The position numbers were made by a program, and so were the translations under genes. A stretch of DNA of 45,532 bases from a bacterium (lineage in GTDB: Bacteria; 4484-113; JAFGCY01): positions 1-45,532 of the forward strand of contig JADZFO010000018.1 of the NCBI GenBank assembly GCA_020849855.1. Direction: 5' to 3'. Below, in pieces: positions 7,395-16,643 of the stretch. The stretch's first letter is position 1. Every line of letters begins with the position of its first letter. Below the pieces are notes generated by a model, which did not search any database, was not told where the DNA came from, and saw nothing but the letters and a program-made list of their open reading frames with translations.

Positions 7395-10349
7395 ATGCAA
7401 CGCAGACAGGCTGCGCCCTTCTTGCTTTTAACTTTGATTCTGACAGCACTGCTGGCCAGTGCCTGCGGCGGCTCTTCGCGCCACGAAGCAGACCTCGACA
7501 ACAGCGCAGAAGCAGGTCGGCCTGCCGTCCCAGGCAGCATGGCTGAGCTTCAGGCTCAGCTGGATGCCCTGAGCCGCCCGGAGAACATCAGCGCGGCGCA
7601 TTGGGACGAGCTCAAGTCGAGCCTGGCCAGCGCGCTCCAGGAGCAGGGCAGCCTGACCCGCACAGCCAGCATTTACCCCTATGCCGCGCCGCGCGGCAAC
7701 CCGCAGCTCACCTCAGGCCTCAAGGCGGAAAAGCTGCCCAGCGGCCAGACCGGCTTCTACTGGGACTATCCCTGCCAGGGCGACTATGACCAGAACCAGC
7801 ATGTCAGCTTTAGGGACCTGACCACGATTGGAATAACCTACCTGCGCTCATATCTGGATGAGGACTGGGACAGGTATCGGGCGGCCGATGGCAACGCCGA
7901 CGGAGCCGTGAACAATGGAGATCTCGTTCCGCTGATGATCAACTTCGACGCTTTTTTCAGCGGCTGCGTGCTGGAGTATGCGGATACAGCGGATGCGGCG
8001 GTCTGGAGCACTATGGCCGATGTCAGCTTCAGTGACTCTGTCGATCCCGGTTACCTTACCCCGCGCCAGTTCCAGACCGCGCTGAGTTTTGCCCCCGGCG
8101 GTTGGTATCGCCTGCGCGGCTACAACGAGTACGGCGGTCAGGTGCGGCGATACGGCTCGCCCTGGAAAGCGATCCACGTTGAAGGCGGGCCCCCGGGGCA
8201 AAACCCCGAAGTGTCAGGCTGGTACGTCAGGGGCGGCAACGCCGAACAGGACTATTACAGCAAGGCGCCGGGCCCCGACAGTATCAGCGGGGTTGAAAGC
8301 AGGCGCTTTGGCCGGGGCTATCAGACGGCGGTATGGGTCAAGGACACCAGCCGGACGCTGGCCCAGCGCGATGACGGTTTCTTTGAGCTGCTTGACCAGA
8401 ACGGCGCGCGCGTCTGGACCAGCGACATAGCGGTCAGCGACAGGCTTTATGCGGCGCGGCTGCTGCCGGACGGCGGCCACAGCGCTCTGCTGTTTGAACA
8501 CGGCAGCTTAAGCCAGCTGCGCTTCAGCCCCAGCGGCGTAGTGACCAGCGTAGGTCAGCATGAGCTTGACGGCGAATCGGCGCCGCTGCTGGGCAGCGCT
8601 GGCCGGCTGCTGCTCAGCCATGACGCGCAAGACCACAATGGTATGGACAGCCTGCTTGAGAGCTACGACGCCGACGGGCAGCTTGACTGGAGCGTCAGCT
8701 TCAGCGAGGACTTCATTGGCAACCCGCTGCTGACGCCCGACGGCCGCTGTGTGGTGCTGGCCCGCGATGAGTACGCTGTCTCGACGCTTTACTGTCTTGA
8801 TGCCCTTGGGGCTCAGTTGTGGTCCTTCAGCGAGCCAGACTGGCTGTTTGGGTCTACAAAGCTCCCACCTCTCTGGGTCGGATTTGACGGGCGCGTTTTC
8901 ACGGGTATAGATGGTGATCTGTTCTGTTTTGAGCCAGATGGAAACGTCGCCTGGACAAACGAAAACTTTGGCAACTTCATTTATGCAGTTGTGGCTTCAG
9001 ATGGCCGGTTCTACAACTACAGTCCTTTAGGCACGAATCGTCAGCTTGAAGTTCTAGACAGCGATGGCTCACGTTTGCCCGACATCGCTCTCTTCAGTAC
9101 AGCCAAAATGATCGGTTCGCTGGACTGGCTCGGTCTTAGCAGTAGCGGCCGTCCACTGGTTCTCGCCCAATTGAGCAACAGTGAGTTCTCAGTATTCTGT
9201 CTGCAGGCCGACGGCAGCATCCTGGAAGCCCCCGGCGTAAGCGAGCTGAAACCCGGCCACGCTGAAAGTCTGCTGCAGGATACTGGGCGGATCAGCAGTT
9301 TCGAGCTTAACGGCCAGCTCCGCTGGCAGACGGGCAGCCATACCGATTCCGGCGCCGAGCCGGTATTCGGGCGCGACGGCACTATGTACCTCGCCCGCAA
9401 CGGCATCCGCGCAGTGGAGCGCGCCGGCCTGACCCAGCTCTGGGCCTATGACGCCGGGGCCCCGGCGGCCTGCACGCCAGCAGTGCGCCCGGACGGCAGC
9501 ATCATCTGCGCGCTGGATAACTCAGACCTGCCGGCCGGCGGAAGCCCGGGTCGGGTGATCGCCCTCAGCCCATCCGGCAGTCTGCTGTGGGAAGCGCAGC
9601 TCGACTCGCCCGCGCAGGACCTGACCGTCGGCATGGGCGGCGAGGTCTTTGTTCGCAGCGGGAAAGTTGGCTATGTGATCCAGCCAGATGGCACGGCAAC
9701 CAAAGGTGATGCCTACGCCAGACTGGACCGCAGCCCTTTCAGCGATCGACTTTTTTACTACCACGATGAGACCAGCATCAACCATTACTATGAGTCAGCG
9801 ATCTACGCCACTGGCGTCTACCCGGTTAAGTATGACCAGCTCAATGACTGGTTACCCGTAGCCGGCGGCGGCTTTGCCATGCTCCGCGAGGAAGCCGGTG
9901 CTGGAAGCTTCTATCCTGCAAACACAGTTTCGCTGATCAATGGACCGGGCGAGCAGGTCTTTGAAACGCAGATGCCGCAGTACTTCAGCGGTCAGCGCCT
10001 GCTGGCCGACCGCCAGGGCAACTTTATCGTGCTTGGAGTAAGCACTTCCGGCGAGCGCGCCTACGCCTATGACAGCAGCGGGGCCGAGCAGTACCAGCTG
10101 CGCCCGCAGGCCGATGAACAGCTTGACTTTGCCGCGCTGGACTCGCAGGGCCGTCTGTACATCATGGCCAGCATCGCCGGCGGCGGCGTGGCGGCATACT
10201 GCCTCGACCGCAGTGGCAACAAGATCTACCAGCGCGAGCTGAGTGCGGAAGAAGCGGCGGGACTGGACCCGCGTTTCTGCTCCCTTGGCCCGGACAGGCG
10301 GATCTACAGCTTCAGCGGAGACGGCGTGCTGGCGCGGACCGAGCCTTAG
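7395..10349 (+). CDS. Large lipoprotein with dockerin-like and beta-propeller regions
   Basis: 984 residues. The N-terminus is a lipoprotein signal peptide with lipobox LASAC (Cys24), so it is anchored to a membrane. Residues about 129-178 hold two Asp/Asn-rich loops (DYDQNQHVSFRDL and DGNADGAVNNGDL) spaced like the calcium loops of a type I dockerin. From about 300 to the end the protein has many short segments of the form DGR..V..D..G.....W, as in PQQ-like or WD-like beta-propellers (for example PDGRCVVLARDEYA, QGRLYIMASIAGGG). It is probably a surface protein binding ligands or partners. The gene ends facing tamB. Start choice: ATG with GAGGTGAG two bases upstream. No catalytic residues are recognised. 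Confidence 0.8.
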   Translation: MQRRQAAPFLLLTLILTALLASACGGSSRHEADLDNSAEAGRPAVPGSMAELQAQLDALSRPENISAAHWDELKSSLASALQEQGSLTRTASIYPYAAPRGNPQLTSGLKAEKLPSGQTGFYWDYPCQGDYDQNQHVSFRDLTTIGITYLRSYLDEDWDRYRAADGNADGAVNNGDLVPLMINFDAFFSGCVLEYADTADAAVWSTMADVSFSDSVDPGYLTPRQFQTALSFAPGGWYRLRGYNEYGGQVRRYGSPWKAIHVEGGPPGQNPEVSGWYVRGGNAEQDYYSKAPGPDSISGVESRRFGRGYQTAVWVKDTSRTLAQRDDGFFELLDQNGARVWTSDIAVSDRLYAARLLPDGGHSALLFEHGSLSQLRFSPSGVVTSVGQHELDGESAPLLGSAGRLLLSHDAQDHNGMDSLLESYDADGQLDWSVSFSEDFIGNPLLTPDGRCVVLARDEYAVSTLYCLDALGAQLWSFSEPDWLFGSTKLPPLWVGFDGRVFTGIDGDLFCFEPDGNVAWTNENFGNFIYAVVASDGRFYNYSPLGTNRQLEVLDSDGSRLPDIALFSTAKMIGSLDWLGLSSSGRPLVLAQLSNSEFSVFCLQADGSILEAPGVSELKPGHAESLLQDTGRISSFELNGQLRWQTGSHTDSGAEPVFGRDGTMYLARNGIRAVERAGLTQLWAYDAGAPAACTPAVRPDGSIICALDNSDLPAGGSPGRVIALSPSGSLLWEAQLDSPAQDLTVGMGGEVFVRSGKVGYVIQPDGTATKGDAYARLDRSPFSDRLFYYHDETSINHYYESAIYATGVYPVKYDQLNDWLPVAGGGFAMLREEAGAGSFYPANTVSLINGPGEQVFETQMPQYFSGQRLLADRQGNFIVLGVSTSGERAYAYDSSGAEQYQLRPQADEQLDFAALDSQGRLYIMASIAGGGVAAYCLDRSGNKIYQRELSAEEAAGLDPRFCSLGPDRRIYSFSGDGVLARTEP

Positions 10350-10382
10350 CTCCCGGCTGGCGCACTTTGGATAAAGGGCCGC

Positions 10383-10650
10383 GTTATCACAACTGCGCCG
10401 GCCCGGCGGCCCCGGCGCGGGTATGCTTTGCCTGGTGTTCAGCAGCCCGCTTTGTGCTGACTTTCTTTCTGTTTGTGACGCCGCCGGCGCAGTCGCGCCG
10501 GCCTTCGCCAGGGCCAGCCTGGCCTCGGTGAAAGAAGGTCCTGACGTTCGAAAACAGCCCCAAAGGTTAAAGAAAACGCCGCAGGACCGCGTGCAAAGAG
10601 CTGACGACGTTGATTTTGGCGGCGGAAAGTTAAAACTGCCGCTGGCCAGG
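10383..10650 (+). repeat. Paired intergenic element, copy A (candidate structured RNA)
   Basis: The 361-bp gap between convergent genes (10350-10710) holds a sequence related to 22933-23315. The head is GTTATCACAACTGC, then GGGTATGCT 36 nt later; the second copy has GTTATCAATACTGC and GGGTATCTT 37 nt later. The 3' block at 10526-10636 shares words in the same order: CGGTG, AAGA, TGACGTTCG, CAAAGGTTAAA, TGCAAAG, CGACGTTGA, GTTAAA. GGGTATGCT looks like an extended -10 box, which suggests transcription rightward. A GGTCCTG/CAGGACC stem is visible in this copy only. No reading frame is supported. Confidence 0.5.
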
Positions 10651-10710
10651 GGAGGATTGCAGCGCTGGCCAGGCGCTGTGGATGAAGCCCGCCGGCCCGC
10701 TGGCGCCGGC

Positions 10711-13700
10711 CTAGAAGCGCACGGTGTATTCCACCTGCACAGTGGCGCCGTTGCCCTGCAGGCCGCTCTTGTTGAAGTCCACATTCAGCTGCAGGCCGCG
10801 GTACTTGTCGCCGAACTGCTCCTCAAAGAGCTTGTAGCGCACCCCGAACTCCTCTTCCTGCGCCGTCTCGGAGAAGAAGTTGCGGTAGTAGGTCAGGCTG
10901 ACATTCGGGCTGACCGCCTTCTCCACATCCATGTAGTAGGGGTTGTCAGCGCTGCCCGCGCCGCCGATGTTGAAGCTCTCCAGGTCGAAGCTGCGCTCGA
11001 TCTGGCGGCTGATGAAGCTGGAGCCGAAGGAGATCAGCTCGCCCTCGGCGAAGTCGCCAAGGCCGGTCTGGCCCGTCAGCACGTCCGTCACGCCGCCCAG
11101 CAGATAGCCCTGGATCTTTTCCGGCGCCATACTGGGGCTGGAGGTAAGGGTGAACTTGCCCAGGCCAGCGCCCGGTTCCAGCTTGACCCGGTCGAAGTTG
11201 AAAAAGATCGTCAGGTCGTCGCTGCGCCCACTGGAGCCACCGCCACCGCCGCCGCCAACCGGAATGGAGTCCCCGCCAGGCAGGCTGATGCCAGCGTCGT
11301 AGCCCTTGAGCACCCGCGGCAGGGTCAGCTTGCCGCGGCCGCTGAACTCGGGGTAGATGTCACCGGGCTGGCCCGAGAACTTCAGGCTGTTCTTCAGGCC
11401 GTCCATCTTGACCTTGTACTTGTAGATCAGCAGGGTGCCGGAGGGGATGTTCACCTCGCCCTTCACCCGCAGTGCATCACTGTCGTTCTTATCCAGCACG
11501 CCGGGGATGCCGTTGATCACCAGCTCGCTGGCGCTGCCGTCCTCCTCGCTGGGCTTGGGAGACTGCAGGCTGACGGTCATGTCGCTGAGCGCCAGCTTCT
11601 GGGCCGCCGAGGGCGGGGTGAAGCGGAAGGTCGTGCCGGCGTTGAGCAGCACCCGCAGGTCCCTGAAGCGCAGGTTGCGGTTGACCTTGGCCACCGTGCC
11701 GCGCGGCGGGGGGTTGTAGGTGTAGGTCGACTTGCCCGCGCCCTCGCTGACCAGCAGCTTGCCGCCGATCTCGATGTTGAAGTCTGAGGCCAGGCTGGAT
11801 GCGCTCTTGCCCTTCACCGGCTTGCCGCTGAGGGTCAGGCGGCCGCCGATGGTGCCGCTGAAACTGTCCTTCAGCTCGATTGGGATGAACTTGCCGTCCG
11901 GCGAGAGGTTGATGTCGATACTGCCGCTCTTCATGAATGGCGCGCTGAAGGCCAGCTCGCCGGAGCCGGAGATCTGCGCCGCGCTGAGCGCCGGGTCGGA
12001 GCCGGTGCCCAGCCTGACGTCCTGCAGCTCGAAGCCGTTGCCCTCAATGAAGCGCACCTTGCCACTGAGGCCGGTGATCTGTACCGGCAGCTCGCCGGGC
12101 AGGCGGCTGAGGTTGAAGTTCGCGCTGCCGGTGAGCTGCGGCGCCTTGGCGGTGCCCTTGAGCTGCAGGTCAGCGCTGATGCTGCCGTCCGGCACCAGCT
12201 TGAGCTGCTCGGGCTTCAGCAGCGGCCCGGCCAGGGCCACGGCGTCAGAGAAGTCAAACTTGTCGCTCTTGAGCCAGAAGTCCAGGGGCAGCTTGGAGCC
12301 GCCGCCCTTGGCCTGGCTGAACAGCGCCGGGTTCAGCGTGCCGCCGGCGGAGAGGCTGGAGCCCTGCGAAGTGACCTTCAGGTTCTGCACCGTCAGCAGG
12401 TCGTTCTCCATCCGCGCATCGGCGGCCAGGGCGGTGAAGCGCACGCCCTCGCCGATGCTCACGCCCTTGCCGTTGTCGCGCAGCGAGACGGTCATTTTGG
12501 GGAAGGCGCCCTTGCCCGGCTGCAGGCTCAGGCTGCCGGTCAGCACGCCGCTGAGCCTGGGGGAGCCTTCCGGCACAAAGGGCGTCAGCAGGGCCAGATC
12601 CAGCGCTTCGGCCTCCACATTGAAGCTGGAGTCGGCGGCATCCGGGCCGATCTTGCCGCTGGCATTCAGGCGGGTCTTGGCCGAGCTGATTCGGCCGTCC
12701 TCGACCAGCATCTGCAGACGGCCGTCAGCCAGACGGTTGGTGCGCAGGGTAGCGGTGGCCTGCTCAATGGGGATGCCGTGGAACTTGCCATTGCTCAGAC
12801 GCAGGTCGCCGGAGCCGTTCAGCTCGCCGGCGCTGCCACTGATGCTGAAGGCGCCGGACACGCGGCCGGACAGCTCGCTCAGCGGGGTATCGCCGCTCAG
12901 CGGGGTGAGGATACCGATATCAAAGTCGTCCACCGTGGCCTGCGCGGTGAAGGATGTCAGCTTGAAGCCGCCCTTGCCGCTGCCCTGGGCATGCGCACTC
13001 TGGATTCCCAGCCAGCCCACCGGGGTACTGTCGCCGGCACTGTCCTCGTCCCCATTGCCGGGCGGAATTGGCTGCTGCTTCCCTGGCGGGGTCTTCTCCT
13101 TCGCCGGGGCCGGCTGTTTGACCGGCGCAGAGGCCCGGCCCTCCTGGCCCGGTGCCCTGGCGATGACCTCGCTGGACTCTCCGCCCTTGCCAGCGCCGCC
13201 ATTGCCGCCGCCGCTCTTTCCACCGCTGCCCGCGCTTCTGCCGGCCTGGGGCAGTGTATAGGTCATGGTGCCGCTGGCGGAGATGGATCCTTCGGCGCTG
13301 ACTACTTTCAGCTCACTGAGATCAAGGCGGCTCTTGGAGGCATCGGCGCTGAGCGCGGCCGAGCTGAACTTATGACCCTCCACGGAGCCGGCGCCGGAGC
13401 TGTAGCTGATCTTCGCCTTGGGGTTTTCCGGCGTGCCGCTGAAGTCGATGCTCAGCGGGCCGCTGGCTTCGATCTGCGGTATCTTGCCGCTGCCCTCAGG
13501 CACCAGGGCCAGCACGGAGAAGAGGTTGAAGCTGGGGCTCTTCAGGCTCAGTTCCGAACCCTCGCGGCCCAGCACACCCTTGGCCGTGAAGGGCATGCCT
13601 TCAAAGCTGAAGCTGCCGTCGGATACTGCCAGGGTCAGCTTCGGCCCCAGGGGCTTGCCGTTCTTATCCTTGCCGCTGCGCGCTTCGGAGTTCAGTTTGA

Positions 13701-16419
13701 AGCCAGCGCTGAGGGCTGTGATGTCATAGCTACGTTCACCGCCCTCAAAACTCAGGCGCTGGCTGGAGAGCTGGCCCGCGATATCCGGCGCCTTGAAGCT
13801 GCCGCTGATCCTGGCCTTCGCCCCCAGCTTGCCGCTGAGGGCCGAGGAGGCGGTGAAGCGGCCGAGGTCAAGCTCAGAGGCGCTGAGGCTGCCTTCAATC
13901 TTCTGGCCCTTGAAGTCCAGCTTGCCCTCATAGTCCAGCTTGCTGGCGTACCAGCTCAGCGAGACGGTCGCCGGGGCAAGGCCTTCCTTCAATGTCAGCT
14001 TCGCGCTGAGTGCCAGCGGGTTGCTCTTGGCCGTCGTCTTGAGCTGCAGCTTCAGCTCCGGGCCGCTGGCCGGGCCGGCGAGCTTGAAGCTGATGTTGGC
14101 CTGCTCAGGACTGAGGTTGCTGGTGGAGGCCTTGCCGGTCAGGGCCAGGGTCATGGGGGCGGCCTTCTTTCCTGCGGCCGGGGCAGGCGGCAGGCTGAGC
14201 GTTCCGCCGGCGCGGGCCTTGAGGCTCAGCGGGCCGCTGCTGCTGAAGCCTGCCAGGTCGATGGCTTCCTTCGTCAGCACGGTCGCTTCGGCACTGTCGA
14301 TGCGGATCGAGTTTTGCTCGATGCCGCCCTTTACCGCCAGTGTCTTGAGAGTAGTACCGCTGACCACCAGTTTTTCAGACTGCAGGCCGAGGCTGCCGGA
14401 GAACTTGCCTTTCACGATCAGCGCATCAGCGCTGGCCGTGACCTTGCCGCTGACGTCCTTGATCTGCGGGCTCTTCGCCGTCGTCTTAGCCTTCGCTCCT
14501 GGTGCCAGGCTCTGGGCCTTGTTGCCAAGCGCCAGCAGGTCGGCGAACTCCAGCGGCCCCAGGCTGGCCTTGACGCTGCCGTCCTTTGTCTTCAGGTTCA
14601 GCTTGCCACTGGCGCTCAGTGGCACCTCGCCGCCGCTGAGCGAGCCCTTGCTCAAAGTCGCAACACCCTTGTCGATGCTGACCTGCGCATTCAGCTTGCC
14701 CAGCTTCAGATCGCCATAGTTCAGCGCACTGGTGCTCAGCGTGGCCTTGCCGCTGGCCGTGCCCGGCGGTCCCTTGTAGTCGCCCTTGGCATTCAGCCTG
14801 CCCACGGCCAGCCCGGCCACATCGCCATCGCTGGCCTCCAGATCGAAGCTGATATCCGGAGCACCCGGCGGCCCGCTGTAGCTTCCGCTGGCGCTGAGCT
14901 TTCCGGCCTTGTACTTCTCATAGGCCAGCTTCTCTCCGCTGGCCTTGAAGCGCAGCTCGGGGCTTCGGGTCGTGCCGCCAAGATCCAGACTGGCCTCGCC
15001 GGAGCCGCTCAGCTCGGGCAGCTTCGCGCCGGGCTTCAGCGGCAGTTTCGACGCGCCGGCGCGCAGGCTCTTGAAGTCATCGCTTCGAAGGTTCAGGCGT
15101 CCGTCGAGGTGGATCAGGCCGGGGTCCTTCTCATCCCAGCGCAGGCTGGGCTTGCCGCTGACCCGCGCGCCCAGGGCCTGCAGGTTCAGGTCCAGGGCCA
15201 GCAGCTTCTTCGGCGTGAATTCCACCGAGCTGTCATCAAGCTGCAGGCGGCCCAGCAGCGGGCTGTCGTACTGCAGCTGCCTAAAGCGCGCGCTGCTCTG
15301 GGACTGCACTTCCTCGCCGGGCTGCTTGGCCAATTTCAAATCCAGCTTCTCGATGAGCAGCTTCAGCTCCGGCCGCGGATCCACTGGCCCGGCAGCTTCG
15401 CTGGGCGCCTTGCCGATGCTCTTTGTGCTGGCCCGCTGTCCTGCTGTGGTCGCTGCGTCTGCAATACCTGTCTGCTTCGCGGCTGTTTCCGGAGAGTCGG
15501 TGCTGCTGATCAGCAGACGTGGAAAGAGCTCGGTGAAGTAGCCGCTGGCGGTCACCAGCTGGGTGTCCTGCAGGCCGATGTTCAGCTCGTAGCGCGAACC
15601 ATCGTCAGCCAGAAGTCCCTCCACGCTGATCCTGCCGCCGGGCTCGGGGCGCTGCGCTTCCAGCTTCAGGCCGATCTCCTCACGCTCGCCGTTGATGGCG
15701 ATGCTGCCGTTCAGTACCGCCAGCTCGTGATGCTCAGGCACCGGAGAGCGGTTAACCACCGCATCGCCATCGCGGGCCACGCGGTAGCCCAGCTCGTCCA
15801 GCAGGCGCGAGCCGAGGCCCTCCTTGTCCAGCTTGAGGTCCGTCTTTCCCAGCAGGCAGCGGTCAGTGAAATCAACCTCGGCGTCTTTCAGTGTGATCGC
15901 AATGCCCCAGGGTTCGCGCTTCTTCTCCTGCTCACGGAAGATCCTGCTGAGCTTGAAGCTGCCGTCGGCCTCGCGGATGACCCGCAGTTTGGCGTCCTCC
16001 ACTGTCAGGGCGATGGCACGCTTGCCGCGGTTGGGCCCGAAGAGCGTGAAGAAGTCCAGGGAAGCGCTGACCCTTGGCGCGGTCAGCTGGGCAGTCTCGG
16101 TATCCAGCCCGGTGGACGCGTCGGCATAGACCTCAAGGTCGCTGAAGACGGCGCGGCCGGCCAGATCAACCTTGAGCTTGCTGAATTCCAGGCGGCCATA
16201 GAGGCTTTCTGCGGCCTGCTTCTTGACCACACCGCTGATCAGATCGCCAAGGTTGCGGCTGACATACCACCAGACGCCAAAGAGGATCAGGAGAATGACA
16301 GCGCAGCCAATGGCGCAGCCGCGCAGAAAGCGGCGGGGCGCACGCCGGCGGCGGTGCCTGCGCACAGCCTCCTGCGAAGCCTCGACAATCTGCTCAACCC
16401 TCTCGATTCCGGAGTCCAT
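10711..16419 (-). CDS. tamB: TamB-like translocation and assembly module protein
   Basis: 1902 residues, one of the AsmA-like inner-membrane anchored proteins that span the periplasm of diderms and are linked to outer-membrane biogenesis or lipid transport. Seen: a basic N-terminus, one helix at about 33-55, an AsmA-like start (YGRLEFSKLKVDLAGRAVFSDLEVYADA), a very long run of short beta-strand repeats rich in Ser/Gly/Lys with L-x-G-x-L patterns, and a C-terminal TamB domain (LLIYKYKVKMDGLKNSLKF, then YPEFSGRGKLTLPRVLKGYD) ending in a Phe, VEYTVRF. A Gly/Ser/Lys-rich stretch at about 1055-1135 and a poly-Gly run near 1715 are probably flexible. No TamA/BamA-type gene is adjacent. The leader has no clear -10 at the start codon. 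Confidence 0.88.
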   Translation of the reverse strand: MDSGIERVEQIVEASQEAVRRHRRRRAPRRFLRGCAIGCAVILLILFGVWWYVSRNLGDLISGVVKKQAAESLYGRLEFSKLKVDLAGRAVFSDLEVYADASTGLDTETAQLTAPRVSASLDFFTLFGPNRGKRAIALTVEDAKLRVIREADGSFKLSRIFREQEKKREPWGIAITLKDAEVDFTDRCLLGKTDLKLDKEGLGSRLLDELGYRVARDGDAVVNRSPVPEHHELAVLNGSIAINGEREEIGLKLEAQRPEPGGRISVEGLLADDGSRYELNIGLQDTQLVTASGYFTELFPRLLISSTDSPETAAKQTGIADAATTAGQRASTKSIGKAPSEAAGPVDPRPELKLLIEKLDLKLAKQPGEEVQSQSSARFRQLQYDSPLLGRLQLDDSSVEFTPKKLLALDLNLQALGARVSGKPSLRWDEKDPGLIHLDGRLNLRSDDFKSLRAGASKLPLKPGAKLPELSGSGEASLDLGGTTRSPELRFKASGEKLAYEKYKAGKLSASGSYSGPPGAPDISFDLEASDGDVAGLAVGRLNAKGDYKGPPGTASGKATLSTSALNYGDLKLGKLNAQVSIDKGVATLSKGSLSGGEVPLSASGKLNLKTKDGSVKASLGPLEFADLLALGNKAQSLAPGAKAKTTAKSPQIKDVSGKVTASADALIVKGKFSGSLGLQSEKLVVSGTTLKTLAVKGGIEQNSIRIDSAEATVLTKEAIDLAGFSSSGPLSLKARAGGTLSLPPAPAAGKKAAPMTLALTGKASTSNLSPEQANISFKLAGPASGPELKLQLKTTAKSNPLALSAKLTLKEGLAPATVSLSWYASKLDYEGKLDFKGQKIEGSLSASELDLGRFTASSALSGKLGAKARISGSFKAPDIAGQLSSQRLSFEGGERSYDITALSAGFKLNSEARSGKDKNGKPLGPKLTLAVSDGSFSFEGMPFTAKGVLGREGSELSLKSPSFNLFSVLALVPEGSGKIPQIEASGPLSIDFSGTPENPKAKISYSSGAGSVEGHKFSSAALSADASKSRLDLSELKVVSAEGSISASGTMTYTLPQAGRSAGSGGKSGGGNGGAGKGGESSEVIARAPGQEGRASAPVKQPAPAKEKTPPGKQQPIPPGNGDEDSAGDSTPVGWLGIQSAHAQGSGKGGFKLTSFTAQATVDDFDIGILTPLSGDTPLSELSGRVSGAFSISGSAGELNGSGDLRLSNGKFHGIPIEQATATLRTNRLADGRLQMLVEDGRISSAKTRLNASGKIGPDAADSSFNVEAEALDLALLTPFVPEGSPRLSGVLTGSLSLQPGKGAFPKMTVSLRDNGKGVSIGEGVRFTALAADARMENDLLTVQNLKVTSQGSSLSAGGTLNPALFSQAKGGGSKLPLDFWLKSDKFDFSDAVALAGPLLKPEQLKLVPDGSISADLQLKGTAKAPQLTGSANFNLSRLPGELPVQITGLSGKVRFIEGNGFELQDVRLGTGSDPALSAAQISGSGELAFSAPFMKSGSIDINLSPDGKFIPIELKDSFSGTIGGRLTLSGKPVKGKSASSLASDFNIEIGGKLLVSEGAGKSTYTYNPPPRGTVAKVNRNLRFRDLRVLLNAGTTFRFTPPSAAQKLALSDMTVSLQSPKPSEEDGSASELVINGIPGVLDKNDSDALRVKGEVNIPSGTLLIYKYKVKMDGLKNSLKFSGQPGDIYPEFSGRGKLTLPRVLKGYDAGISLPGGDSIPVGGGGGGGSSGRSDDLTIFFNFDRVKLEPGAGLGKFTLTSSPSMAPEKIQGYLLGGVTDVLTGQTGLGDFAEGELISFGSSFISRQIERSFDLESFNIGGAGSADNPYYMDVEKAVSPNVSLTYYRNFFSETAQEEEFGVRYKLFEEQFGDKYRGLQLNVDFNKSGLQGNGATVQVEYTVRF

Positions 16420-16631
16420 TACGCTATCTGTGCGTGGCCCGTAGTGCCTGTAAGACTGCCGCGGCGGGCTTTGTCTTCATGCGGGGGCCGGTCCCGGGTG
16501 TCCCGTGGCATTACCCGGACGAAACTACATGCAGTCTGCAGATCAATGAAGAATCGCAGGAAGGACGTGGGGCGTTTACATTCCGTGCGACTCCAGACAC
16601 AAATTATATCTGTGCGATTGCCGCGGACTGC

Positions 16632-16637
16632 TAAAAT
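16632..16637 (+). promoter_or_regulatory. -10 element of the MFS gene
   Basis: TAAAAT exactly 6 nt before the TTG at 16644, so the transcript should start on the TTG. The 224-bp divergent gap with tamB holds no other feature I can support. Confidence 0.6.
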
Positions 16638-16643
16638 CGCGCC

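Noticed and set aside
10381..10395. DnaA box or replication origin
   Set aside because: TTATCACAA does not match the TTATNCACA box and there is no cluster or dnaA/dnaN gene nearby.
10383..10650. RNase P RNA, 6S RNA, SRP RNA or tmRNA
   Set aside because: None of the hallmark sequences of these RNAs were found in either copy of the element.
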